The notes beneath the pieces were generated by a model. The model made no database searches. It saw only the letters and a program-made list of their open reading frames with translations, and was not told the origin of the DNA. Both the position numbers and the translations under genes were made by a program. A DNA stretch of 64,000 bases from RBC074 sp964470555 (lineage in GTDB: Bacteria; Acidobacteriota; Blastocatellia; RBC074), in contig CAYYDG010000040.1 of assembly GCA_964470555.1 (NCBI GenBank), positions 6,544-70,543 on the forward strand, given 5' to 3'. This document shows positions 17,967 to 27,300 of this stretch, piece after piece (position 1 is the first letter of the stretch; each line of letters starts with the position of its first letter).

Positions 17967-18302
17967 CTATGGAGCCATAGACTTGATCCGTTCAAGCAGC
18001 GCGCGATCATTCGCCACGCGTTTGGCAAAAGATTGCAGCGGCGCGACCGTCGTTTTCATCACGCCCCACCACGGAATGCCTTCGACCAACTGATCCAATT
18101 CGTCGTGGGAAGCGGCTTCGACAATGAACACAGCGGTTCTGCTGCCAGCGGGAACGCCGCCCGCAACGACTTTTCCATTCGCTTGCAAACTGGCCAGCAG
18201 GTCAAAGCTGGGAAGAATCGCTTGTTCCACCATTTGCCCCAGTTGCTCCGCCGCGAACAATGGGCCAGGTTCTACATATTCCATCGTGACAAGGTACTGC
18301 AT
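17967..18302 (-). CDS. Muconolactone-isomerase/YCII-like small protein
   Basis: 111 residues starting MQYLVTMEYVEPGPL, preceded by AAGGAGCTAGCC. The alternating beta-alpha pattern, FIVEAASHDELDQLVEGIPWWG, and the ending VAPLQSFAKRV are typical of dimeric ferredoxin-like folds of the muconolactone delta-isomerase/YCII group. Catalytic assignments are not safe at this size. It probably begins the minus-strand run that continues with the DinB-like and SnoaL genes (71 bp gap). Confidence 0.65.
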   Translation of the reverse strand: MQYLVTMEYVEPGPLFAAEQLGQMVEQAILPSFDLLASLQANGKVVAGGVPAGSRTAVFIVEAASHDELDQLVEGIPWWGVMKTTVAPLQSFAKRVANDRALLERIKSMAP

Positions 18303-18516
18303 GGCTAGCTCCTTGGTAGATTTGAAGGCAACGTGCCGAGATTGCCGGGTTGTTTTTGCAAGAATGTGGATGGCGCAAACGAAACAACGCTTGGGGAGTA
18401 GCTACGCTTGCGCCGCGCACTTTATCTGATTCTCTCCCTTGCGGGAAGGCCGTCCGTCACTTTAGTCACCGCTGGAGAAGTTGGATGAAAATCGCTGGAA
18501 ACAGATGTTTTGGATT

Positions 18517-19005
18517 TCAACAAGTGGGGCCGAGAAATAACAGGCCAATTTTGATGATTCCCGTCCAAGCCTCGTTTCCATCGTCATCTCGCAGCAACAT
18601 GCCCATTCGAAGAGTTACCTTGTCGCTCATAACGCGCACGACTTGAACATAGGCTTCTGCCAATCCGAAATGATGATCGGCGCGATGCCATTTGTAATCG
18701 GTTGATGTTCCTGGCGATGTAAATTCAAGCACACCAAAGGCAAACGTAAAGCCTTGTATGGATGCGAATACGTCTGTCACTCCACGAGGAATTGGGACAT
18801 CACGTACCAACAGATACTGCGCTCTTCCATTTGCCGGACCGAATGCAAAATCAACCGTCTGCATCCCCTGCACGAGCAGGTTCTTGCAAGGCTGGTTTTT
18901 CTTCGGAGCCGGAGGGATCGGAAAAGGTGACAGAGTTGAGGTTTTGTCTCGTTTTTTTGCCAGCACAATTGGCGAATGATCTTTCAAGCCGATTGTTTTT
19001 TTCAT
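18517..19005 (-). CDS. Hypothetical protein
   Basis: 162 residues with a strong RBS (AAGGAGAACT) before MKKTIGLKDHSP. The first 40 residues are basic and Pro-rich (STLSPFPIPPAPKKNQP); the remainder is beta-rich (DFAFGPANGRAQYLLVRDV, FASIQGFTFAFGVLEFTSPG) with an HRADHHFGLAEA segment. No signal peptide, no membrane helix, and no family recognised. It might be a ribosomally made peptide-like or structural protein, but nothing supports this. It stands apart, 214 bp upstream of the isomerase-like gene. Confidence 0.6.
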   Translation of the reverse strand: MKKTIGLKDHSPIVLAKKRDKTSTLSPFPIPPAPKKNQPCKNLLVQGMQTVDFAFGPANGRAQYLLVRDVPIPRGVTDVFASIQGFTFAFGVLEFTSPGTSTDYKWHRADHHFGLAEAYVQVVRVMSDKVTLRMGMLLRDDDGNEAWTGIIKIGLLFLGPTC

Positions 19006-19230
19006 AGTTCTCCTTCAATTGTGGGGCTAAACCAGCTTGCCCCCGCAAAAGCCAAGAGCATTAGCCAGTCCGCCGAACGTTCGTCTGACTTTTCAGTAAA
19101 AGGGTTAGCTGACTACGGCATCCTAATCGTGAGCTTCGGATTTCACCGTGTGGAATTCAGAAATTAAGGTTGGTTTGAGTGAGAGGATTGATCCGCTATG
19201 GCTACAGCAGAAAATCAGTTGGCACAAAGT

Positions 19231-21336
19231 TCAATTGCCTCTGAGCATTTGCTGAACTTGTTCAAGCTTAAGCGGTTCAGGATATTGCAGGTCAGCATAC
19301 TTTGGATTCCGTTGTCGAAGCCGGATTTGCCATTGGCTTAATGCTTCAATGTCACGTTTCAAGTCTTCTTCCAGCGCTTTTACTTTCTTTGTGTTCATCG
19401 GCTTCTCAGCGGTGGCAATTCGAAGTTTCGATTCGGTTTCAGAAAAACGTGTTTGGATTTGCAGTCGCTCGATTTTCAAATCTTGCGGAATCTCTGTGGC
19501 CAAATTTCGTGTGATTTGGCTGAGTGAGTCCAGGAGCGAACGAGCGCGAGCGCGTTCTGTAATCTCCAATGCCTCTGTGGCATAAGTCTGAGCTGCATGC
19601 AGGTCGCCTTTTTGGGCAGAGTCTTTTTTCAATTTCATCAACAGACCCGCCATGCGGTGATACGTTACGACTTTGTCCTGAAAGAACAGGGCGCGGCTTT
19701 CAACTCCTGCCAATCGAACGCGAACGCTTTCCATCTCTTTGATTGCCTGGCGGTAAAACGCCAGCGCCGCATCCCGTTGATGCTGTTTTTCCCAAATGGC
19801 TGCCAAGCCTGCCAGGGCTTTCCAGCGGTGGTGAGGGTTTTTTCCGTGTTCAGTGTGTTCCAGCAACTTCTGGAAATCTTTTTCTGCTTCAGCTAGCTCT
19901 TCGCAGCGAAAATGCACCTCACCAGAAAGCGCAAGCGTGATCAAGCTGGGTTCCAGCATTTGCCCGGAATCCAGAGACCTGGCTTTTTCTATGAGTGTGC
20001 GTGCTTGCACGTAATCGGCACGTGCCTGTTGCTGATCGCCCCGTGCCTGTGAATGCCCGCCGGTTTTCAGGTACAAACCGGCCAGCGCGTTGAACGTTGA
20101 CGCTTGCGGAGCCTGAGGCTTACGAAGTTCTTCATATCGAAGCGATTCGTTGTACGATTTGATGGCGTTCTCAAAGTTTCCCTGTTCGGTTTGTAAAATG
20201 CCGATTCGCGCCCAAATGTTCACTTTGTGGGTTACGTAGGGTTCATCGTCGGGAAAAGTAGACAAAATGGACCAAGATTGCCTCAATGACTTTTCAGCGG
20301 CTTCGTAGTTGCCAATTGTCAGGTACAAACTGCCCAGATTGGCCAAAGCGGTTCCTTCGTTGAGGCGATCCGATAGTTCAATGGAAAGAGCGATTGCCTG
20401 TTTATATTCAGACACTGCCTCGGAATAAAAATCTTGCGCCCAATAAGTCGAACCGAGTCGAGCGGATGCCAATCGTTGGTTTGGTTTGTCTTCCAGGCTG
20501 ACGGATATTGCCCGCGCCGAGAGAAGATGTTCGCTGGCGGTTGTTTCACCAAGAATGGCCTGTGCGGTTCCGAGTCCCAACAACAAATCTCGTCGAATTT
20601 CCAACTCCGGCTCACCGGTAACCAGCAAACATTGTTTGGCTGCACCAATTGTTTCTTTCAACCGAACTGCTTGAAACATAAATTGAGATTGATAGAGGCA
20701 GGTCAGAGAATTTGTTGGCGCCAGTCGAACGGCAATCGCAACTTCTTCGACTGCTGATTGATACTCTTTGAGGAGATTCAGGTGAAGAGCTTTTCCGAGT
20801 CGAGCGACAAAATTCTCAGGGTTTTGCTTAAGCGCTTCAGCAAGAAAATCCGCAGCAGCCTGTGGTTGAGCCAGGCGATGAAAGGCATGGATCAGGCTGA
20901 GCATCGGCAAAGGTTCTTCGGGCAATTGCCGAACACATTCTTTCAGCGCGGCAATGGCCAATTGCGAATTGCCGGATTCAAGTTGAACCAATGCCAGGCC
21001 ATAACTCAGCCTGACATTGGCCGGATTTTGCAACACCAGCCGAGCCAAAACTATTCGGGTTTCTTCGAGTCTGCCGGACAATTTTGCTGCTTGAGCGAGT
21101 CGTTCAAAAAACTCGAATCGTTGTTCGGTTTTTGGGGAAAGCAAAGATAATCCAAACTCGACTGCTCGAAGATGTTCACCTTTCCCTATCAAACGTACCA
21201 AGTCATGGTACCCATCGTGCTGAGTGCCAGCCTGAGCTGAGGCTTTAATAAAAAGCGGTGAAAAAACCGCACCGCCGCTCAGGAAGCAACACGAAACGAT
21301 CAAAGCGAACATTGACTTGAAATGTCTATTTTTCAT
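19231..21336 (-). CDS. Exported TPR protein resembling a CHAT protein without CHAT domain
   Basis: 701 residues with a Sec signal (MFALIVSCCFLSGGAVFSPLF, ending ASAQA) and about twelve TPR-like repeats (residues 40-520: LALVQLESGNSQLAIAALKE, TALANLGSLYLTIGNYEAAE, and others). A coiled-coil linker follows (about 560-680: ERARARSLLDSLSQITRN, EEDLKRDIEALSQWQIRLRQ). The last segment, RNPKYADLQYPEPLKLEQVQ, closely parallels DNPHYAALIQPQSLSSSQIQ just before the CHAT core of the 12781 protein, but here the protein ends nine residues later. No CHAT continuation is visible in any frame of the 225 bp downstream. So it is either a natural TPR-only adaptor or a truncated CHAT protein. Confidence 0.8.
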   Translation of the reverse strand: MKNRHFKSMFALIVSCCFLSGGAVFSPLFIKASAQAGTQHDGYHDLVRLIGKGEHLRAVEFGLSLLSPKTEQRFEFFERLAQAAKLSGRLEETRIVLARLVLQNPANVRLSYGLALVQLESGNSQLAIAALKECVRQLPEEPLPMLSLIHAFHRLAQPQAAADFLAEALKQNPENFVARLGKALHLNLLKEYQSAVEEVAIAVRLAPTNSLTCLYQSQFMFQAVRLKETIGAAKQCLLVTGEPELEIRRDLLLGLGTAQAILGETTASEHLLSARAISVSLEDKPNQRLASARLGSTYWAQDFYSEAVSEYKQAIALSIELSDRLNEGTALANLGSLYLTIGNYEAAEKSLRQSWSILSTFPDDEPYVTHKVNIWARIGILQTEQGNFENAIKSYNESLRYEELRKPQAPQASTFNALAGLYLKTGGHSQARGDQQQARADYVQARTLIEKARSLDSGQMLEPSLITLALSGEVHFRCEELAEAEKDFQKLLEHTEHGKNPHHRWKALAGLAAIWEKQHQRDAALAFYRQAIKEMESVRVRLAGVESRALFFQDKVVTYHRMAGLLMKLKKDSAQKGDLHAAQTYATEALEITERARARSLLDSLSQITRNLATEIPQDLKIERLQIQTRFSETESKLRIATAEKPMNTKKVKALEEDLKRDIEALSQWQIRLRQRNPKYADLQYPEPLKLEQVQQMLRGN

Positions 21337-21365
21337 CTGCAGCGCCGAATAAAGCCGAGCATTGC

Positions 21366-22454
21366 TTATGGATCAAGTCTTGGAATGGTGCGAGTTTCGA
21401 CTATTGCAAACGGCTCAACCCCATCGCCAGGAATATCTGAGTGGTTATATCGAATCAGGTGAACACATTCGGGTGGTGTGACGGGGCGTCTCTCTTCGCC
21501 AACCATGGCATGTATGGTGTAAGCCGTAATTGTCTCACCCGTTCTGGGATCACGCGGAAGCTCCCCTTCGCACTTTGCGCAAAACGTAATGAAACCGCGG
21601 CGCGACAAATCAATAGGAATCCCAAGACCTAGTTCGCCAAACGGGAAAGTTCTTCTGTTGGGGAATCTGGTAGCCAATTCCGCTACTTCTTCTGGAATAG
21701 GTGGTGGTGGGCTGCTAACTAAAATTGAGCGGGGCCCCCCATCGGCGGATGTTTCACAGTTCAGGCAAACAAAGTATTCCTTTGCATCAACCCCAGTCAA
21801 AGTTGCGGCACAAATGGGAGTTCTGTTTTCTGGTTTTTCAGCATTATCCTGACAGAGCCAGCAAGTCCAATCGAGAATTGCCCAAGACGCCCTGTCTATA
21901 TCAACCTTTTTGCTAGCTTTCGAGGCTAGGACTCTGTTGTTCGAATACGTCTCCACTGCTTCAATTACCAGCGATGAGTTGAAAGGGTCAGGTTCCGGCA
22001 CAACCGCCCTTGAAATCAAAATCTCGCCATTCTGAGGGTTAACCCAGAAACTGCTGGTGATTTTCAGAAAAGATTTCTGCTGATCGTCCAGCAGGGTAAC
22101 AATTGCGGATGTGCTACCGGGGTAATAAATCACTTTTCCAGTGTAAGGCGAGTTTCCCTTCAATGCCCCGTTGACATTTCCACCGATTGCGCTGTCACCG
22201 ACGACGCTGACGAATTTCCGCTTGCCGTTTCTTTGATAAGCAATCATGTAACCGTCATCAATTTGCTTGCCATTTGTCAGGTCTATCCCGGTAATACTGT
22301 CAGTTATGCCGATGATAGTTCCGTATTTGCTGATGCTGAGTTTAGGAATTATTGGTTTAGGTGGTCGAAACCACAGTTGCCAGGCGAAATAAGACGCACC
22401 AATCAACGCCAATCCCGCAACACCCACAAGAAGTCCCACGCGCAATTTTGACAT
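21366..22454 (-). CDS. Membrane-anchored three-CxxC protein, unknown
   Basis: 362 residues with an N-terminal membrane anchor (about 7-27, GLLVGVAGLALIGASYFAW) and a large outside domain. Three CxxC pairs stand out: WTCWLCQD, FVCLNCET and TFCAKCEG, with further Cys/His around PICAATLT and PPECVHLIRY; this suggests a bound zinc or iron-sulphur group, or redox-active disulphides. A Pro-run (SPPPPIPEE) splits the domain. RBS GGGAGAGCTT precedes the start. Downstream TPR gene starts 29 bp after its stop, so the two are probably co-transcribed and may work together. Family not recognised. Confidence 0.65.
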   Translation of the reverse strand: MSKLRVGLLVGVAGLALIGASYFAWQLWFRPPKPIIPKLSISKYGTIIGITDSITGIDLTNGKQIDDGYMIAYQRNGKRKFVSVVGDSAIGGNVNGALKGNSPYTGKVIYYPGSTSAIVTLLDDQQKSFLKITSSFWVNPQNGEILISRAVVPEPDPFNSSLVIEAVETYSNNRVLASKASKKVDIDRASWAILDWTCWLCQDNAEKPENRTPICAATLTGVDAKEYFVCLNCETSADGGPRSILVSSPPPPIPEEVAELATRFPNRRTFPFGELGLGIPIDLSRRGFITFCAKCEGELPRDPRTGETITAYTIHAMVGEERRPVTPPECVHLIRYNHSDIPGDGVEPFAIVETRTIPRLDP

Positions 22455-22607
22455 AAGCTCTCCCTAGAGTTTTGAAATAGGTTGAGGACCCGTTTACTGC
22501 ATGAACGACGAGTAACTTATCAAGGCCAGACGATGATCTGCGTGTGAATTTAAGAAACTGGTGCCTCGCTGTTTCAAAAAGCAAAAAAAGGAAAGTGAGC
22601 GTAAACG

Positions 22608-23474
22608 TTAGGGTAGCAACGCCACAATCCGCGCTGGAGCGCCCGTGCCGCCCTTGATTTTCATGGGCAGTGCGATCAGCGTTGCGCCTTTGGCGGGCAG
22701 GCGTTCCAAGTTGGCGACGTTTTCCAGGCCGTAAATGTTCGCTCCGTTCAGCACTTGATGCGTGATGAAATCTTTTGTCGCGCCGTAATCAATGCTGGCG
22801 GTGTCTATGCCAATGGCTTCGATCTTTCGTTGTGCGAGCAATTCAGCGGCTTCGCGTGAAATGCCGGGGAAGTGCAAATTCGCGGTGTCGCCGGGCGTGT
22901 CTGTGCCGAGGTACTTTTTCTTATCACCCCAGAATTTTCCCCATCCGGTGCGAACCAGCACGATGGATTCGCCGGGAATGGCGCCGTGCGTCGTTTCCCA
23001 CGATGTAATGTCCGCCGCAGACAATTGGTAATCGGCATTGCCTGCGCAGGCTTGCGTAATGTCAATCACGATGGCCGGGCCGACCAGGCGAGTGATGGGA
23101 ATTTCGTCCGCTGCCTGTTTGCCCTCGCCGAAGTGTATGGGCGCGTCCAGATGAGTTCCGCCGTGTTCGCTGGCTGCGTACCTTCCCGCCGTGTACCAAT
23201 ACCCGCCCGCCGATTTTCCCCAAGATTCTTTTTGCCATTCAAACGGTTTCGCCGTCGGCCAGTAAATGGTTTTTTCGTCGAAGGGATAGGTCAGATCAAC
23301 CAGCTTGGTTTCGTCAATTTTGGCGGATTCAGGTTTGGCTGATTCGCTGGAAGATTGGCCAGGAGTTTGTTCGACGGGTTCGGGCGCGTGCGAAGTTTGA
23401 TTCCACAGCAGGACGATTCCGGCAACCAGAATGGCGGCGGCAAACGCGAGTAAGAGTTTGTGAGTGTGATGCAT
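22608..23474 (-). CDS. Cyclase family protein (kynurenine formamidase-like), exported
   Basis: 288 residues from ATG 23474 (MHHTHKLLLAFAAAILVAGIV), chosen because AAAGGAAAC precedes it and the signal anchor begins there. The core belongs to the cyclase/KynB superfamily (PF04199): LVDLTYPFDEKTIYWP, the metal-binding HGGTHLDAPIHFGEG, and the later VRTGWGKFW and GIDTASIDYG blocks. These metal-dependent hydrolases open or close amide and ester rings, the best known being N-formylkynurenine hydrolase. The anchor puts this one outside the cytoplasm, where formylkynurenine is an unlikely substrate. It is followed closely by an inverted-repeat element and the methyltransferase gene upstream on the same strand. 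Confidence 0.85.
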   Translation of the reverse strand: MHHTHKLLLAFAAAILVAGIVLLWNQTSHAPEPVEQTPGQSSSESAKPESAKIDETKLVDLTYPFDEKTIYWPTAKPFEWQKESWGKSAGGYWYTAGRYAASEHGGTHLDAPIHFGEGKQAADEIPITRLVGPAIVIDITQACAGNADYQLSAADITSWETTHGAIPGESIVLVRTGWGKFWGDKKKYLGTDTPGDTANLHFPGISREAAELLAQRKIEAIGIDTASIDYGATKDFITHQVLNGANIYGLENVANLERLPAKGATLIALPMKIKGGTGAPARIVALLP

Positions 23475-23490
23475 GGATGTTTCCTTTGCA

Positions 23491-23573
23491 GTAGAGCAAG
23501 CTGCCAAGTTTGCTTGGCGATCTCGAAAAACGTCTTTATAGAAATCCGGGGCAAGCTTGGCAGCTTGCCCTAC
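23491..23573. repeat. Inverted-repeat (MITE-like) element, AGCTGCCAAG type
   Basis: Arms at 23491-23515 and 23549-23573 are reverse complements at 22 of 25 positions, both carrying GCAAGCTGCCAAG or its complement. The right arm supplies the TAG stop of the methyltransferase gene, showing that the element abuts or has entered the end of that gene. Related in sequence to the element at 37945-38026. Confidence 0.7.
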
Positions 23574-24187
23574 TTTGAGGCAATGCCGCGATACATTTCG
23601 GCGAGCAAGCGCGGTGTCTTTGGCATCAGAAACCGTTCCAGCGTAGTGATTTCAAATCCGGCGGAGGCAATCAACTCGTCAATTTTGCGATTCATGTTGC
23701 AACCTGCGCCGATGACTCGTTGCAATGGATTCAACCTGTCTTGCCAGCGAGCGGTGTTTTGATCGTCGCTGCGCCCGTGTTCCCAGAAAATAAACCTGCC
23801 GTCGGGTTTCAGCACGCGACGAATTTCCGCCAGGGCCGGATCGGTATTTTCAATCGAACACAACGTCAGGGTTGTCACGATTGAGTCAAACGAACTGTCA
23901 GCAAAGGGCAATCTTCCTTGAGCATCGAGCTGCATTTTGACGACCGGCAACGGGCATTCGGCAATGCGCCGATCTACCAGTGTCATCAGCATGTTTTCGG
24001 AATCAATTACCGTCAGATTGGTGACAGTCGCCGGGTAATGCGACAGATTCAAACCCGTGCCGAAACCGATTTCTAGCGTTTCGCCCGCAGCCGGTTCCAG
24101 CGCGCGACGGCGATATTTTCCCATCTGCGGATTGCCCAAACTCCAATCCAGCAAACGCGGGAAAATGTATTTTGAGTACAAACCCAT
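23570..24187 (-). CDS. Class I SAM-dependent methyltransferase
   Basis: 205 residues of a Methyltransf_11-type enzyme. Motif I is EIGFGTGLNLSHYP (residues about 39-52), motif II is LTVIDSENM, then DSIVTTLTLCSIENTD and the motif GGRFIFWEH-like LKPDGRFIFWEHGRS. The C-terminal GAGCNMNRKIDELIASAGFE is the pattern seen in METTL7/phosphatidylethanolamine-type small methyltransferases, so a lipid or thiol acceptor is possible, not shown. The protein ends at the stop within the inverted repeat (23570-23572); this may have trimmed or replaced the original C-terminus, but the domain is complete. Confidence 0.88.
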   Translation of the reverse strand: MGLYSKYIFPRLLDWSLGNPQMGKYRRRALEPAAGETLEIGFGTGLNLSHYPATVTNLTVIDSENMLMTLVDRRIAECPLPVVKMQLDAQGRLPFADSSFDSIVTTLTLCSIENTDPALAEIRRVLKPDGRFIFWEHGRSDDQNTARWQDRLNPLQRVIGAGCNMNRKIDELIASAGFEITTLERFLMPKTPRLLAEMYRGIASK

Positions 24188-24349
24188 TGCGATTTTACCT
24201 CTGTGAATTTTGACTGCGTGCGATGACTATAACTTCAGCGGCTTCGCTGTACCAAGTTCGAGCGGATATTGTAGGATGTCGTTCCTTAAAACACTGAGGA
24301 TTCGGATCAAACATCCGCTTTCATAATTACGAAAGGTCACCAAGCACCA

Positions 24350-27300
24350 ATGCGAGATCAAAGAGAAATTGCCAATATCATTGCCAATGACTTTGGAGCC
24401 AACGCCACTTACGTTGAAGACCTGCTCCGCCAATTCCAGTACAACCCGAATTCCGTCGGCGACGAATGGGGAAGTTATTTTCATTCGTTGCTTGGCGGCA
24501 ATGGCGCGGTGAAAGCTGAAGCACAGGCCGTCGCTGCCAAGGCTGCGCCTGCTGCTGCGCCGCAAATGGTCGCTGTACAACCCGCTGCCAAACCTGCTGT
24601 TGCGCCCGCCGCTGAAACCGTCGGAGAACGCCTGCAAATTCGCGGCCCGGCGATGAAGATCGTCGAAAACATGGAAACCAGTTTGAGCGTGCCGACGGCG
24701 ACTTCGTTGCGGCAGATTCAGATCAAACTGCTGGATGAAAACCGTCGCTGGGTCAATCGTTATCTGGATGAACAGGGCAAAGGCAAAACGTCGTACACGC
24801 ATTTCATCGCCTGGGCGATTCTGAAAGCGCTGGCCAAATTCCCGCAGATGAACGACGGGTATGAAGAAAAAGACGGCGTGGCTTATCGTTTGAAACGTAC
24901 CGACGTGAATCTGGGTGTCGCCGTGGATATTCAGAAAAAAGACGGTTCGCGCAGTTTGCTGGTTCCGAACGTCAAGGCCGCCGACAAGATGACATTCTGG
25001 CAATTCGTCCAGGCTTATCAGGACGTTGTCATTCGCGCGCGCGACGGCAAATTGCAGGTCAGCGATTTTCAAGGCACGACGATTTCCATCACCAATCCGG
25101 GAACCATCGGCACTTCATCATCCAGCCCGCGATTGATGGCCGGACAAGGCGCAATCATTGCCACCGGCGCCATTGAATTTCCGCCGGAATACGCTGCCAT
25201 GACCGACGCGGCGTTGTCGCAACTCGGCATCAGCAAGGTGTTCAACATCACCAGCACCTACGATCACCGCATCATTCAGGGCGCCGAATCGGGAATGTTC
25301 CTCGCGTACATTCACGAACTGATGCTGGGCAAACATGATTTTTACGACGAAATCTTCGCCGATCTGGGCATCAACTATAAGCCGCTGCGCTGGTCTGTGG
25401 ACGTGAATCCCATGCTGTCGGGCGTTGACCGCGAACGACAGGAAATCAAAAAACAGGCGGCGATTTTTGAATGGATCAATGCGTATCGCGTGCGCGGCCA
25501 TCTGATTGCCGACATTGATCCGCTGCACATGATCCATCTCTATGCGCATCCCGAACTGGAAATCGAAACTTACGGGCTTTCGATCTGGGATTTGGATAGA
25601 GAGTTTTACACTGGCGGTCTGGGTGGCAAGGAATACGCCACATTGCGCGAAATCTGGGCCATGCTGATTCGGTTTTACTGTGGCAAGGTTGGAACCGAAA
25701 GCCGCCACATCACCAGCAGAGAACAGAAACAATGGATTCGAGAACGCATCGAACGCAATCCCGAACCAATTCCAGTGGAAGTCAAAAAACAATTGCTGGA
25801 TCGTTTGATCGCCGCTGAACAATTTGAAAAGTTCCTGCACACCAAATATCTGGGGCAAAAACGATTTTCGGTCGAAGGCGGCGAATCCATCATTCCCGTG
25901 CTGGATCAGTTGATTGCTGGCACAGCCCAGCGCGGAGCCGAAGAAATCGTGCTGGGAATGGCGCATCGCGGGCGATTGACCGTGTTGGCCAACATCATCG
26001 GCCATTACATGAGCGAACGCATCTTCACTTCGTTTGAAGGCACAGTGCATCCGAACTTTCCCGCCGACGAAGGCGACGTCAAATACCATCAGGGAGCCGT
26101 CGGCAAACGCGACATCAATGGCAAAGAATTGACGCTGACCTTGTCGCCTAACCCAAGTCACCTGGAATTCGTTGATCCTGTGGTCGAAGGCATGGCGCGC
26201 GCCAAACAGGACGCCATGCAGATCGCCCGCGAAGAAGCTCGTGCGCGCGTCTGGCCGGTGTTGATTCACGGCGACGCCGCATTTGCCGGACAGGGAATCG
26301 TCACCGAAACGCTGAATCTGGCCGACCTGAAAGGTTATCGCACGGGCGGAACGATTCATTTCATCATCAACAACCAGATCGGCTTCACGACTTCGCCGAC
26401 TTCCAGCCGGTCTTCGATTTATTCGACGGACATCGCCAAGATGACTCAATTGCCGATTTTTCACGTCAACGCCGACGACGTGGAAGCCGCCTGGCGCGTG
26501 CTGCAAATCGCGCTGGATTTCCGCCAGAAATTCAACAAAGACGTGGTGATTGATTTGATCGGATTCCGGCGACACGGCCACAACGAAGGCGACGAACCCA
26601 GTTACACCCAACCGCTGATGTATCAGCGCGTCAAAGAACATCCCGGCGTGCGTGAATTGTACAGCCGGCAATTGATCCGCGAAGGCACACTGACGCGCGA
26701 AGAAGTGGATCAGATGATCGAAACCGTCTGGCGCAGTTACGAAACTGCGCTGGCTTCGGCAAAAGAAATCGTCGCCAACAAAAAGCCAATGACCGCTCCG
26801 CCGGAAATGAAACCGGATATGGACGGTTCGACGGTGCTGGAAACCGGTGTCGCGCGCGACATGCTGGACGAAGTTTCGCGCACGATGAGCGTCGTTCCGC
26901 AAGGCTTCACGATCAATCCCAAAATGGTCAGCCAGATGTCTCGCCGCGCCAAAATGGGCAGCGGAGAAATCCCTGTGGATTGGGGATTCGCCGAAGGCCT
27001 GGCTTTTGGCTCGTTGATTCTGGAAGGCACGTCGGTGCGATTGTCCGGTCAGGATTGCGGTCGCGGCACATTCAGCCAGCGCCACGCAATTTTGTACGAC
27101 ACACAAACCGGCGATTCGTGGACTCCGCTGGAAACATTACAAAGCAATGGCGTCAAGTTTGAAGTCTTCGACAGTTCGTTGTCCGAAGCCGGTGTGCTCG
27201 GTTACGAATACGGATATTCGATTGTGTCGCGCGACGGTTTGACGATGTGGGAAGCGCAATTCGGCGATTTCGCCAACGGCGCCCAGGTGTTGATTGACCA

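Noticed and set aside
25118..27106. 662-codon minus-strand frame inside kgd
   Set aside because: Fully antisense to a well-supported enzyme; His/Arg/Phe-rich product with no motif.
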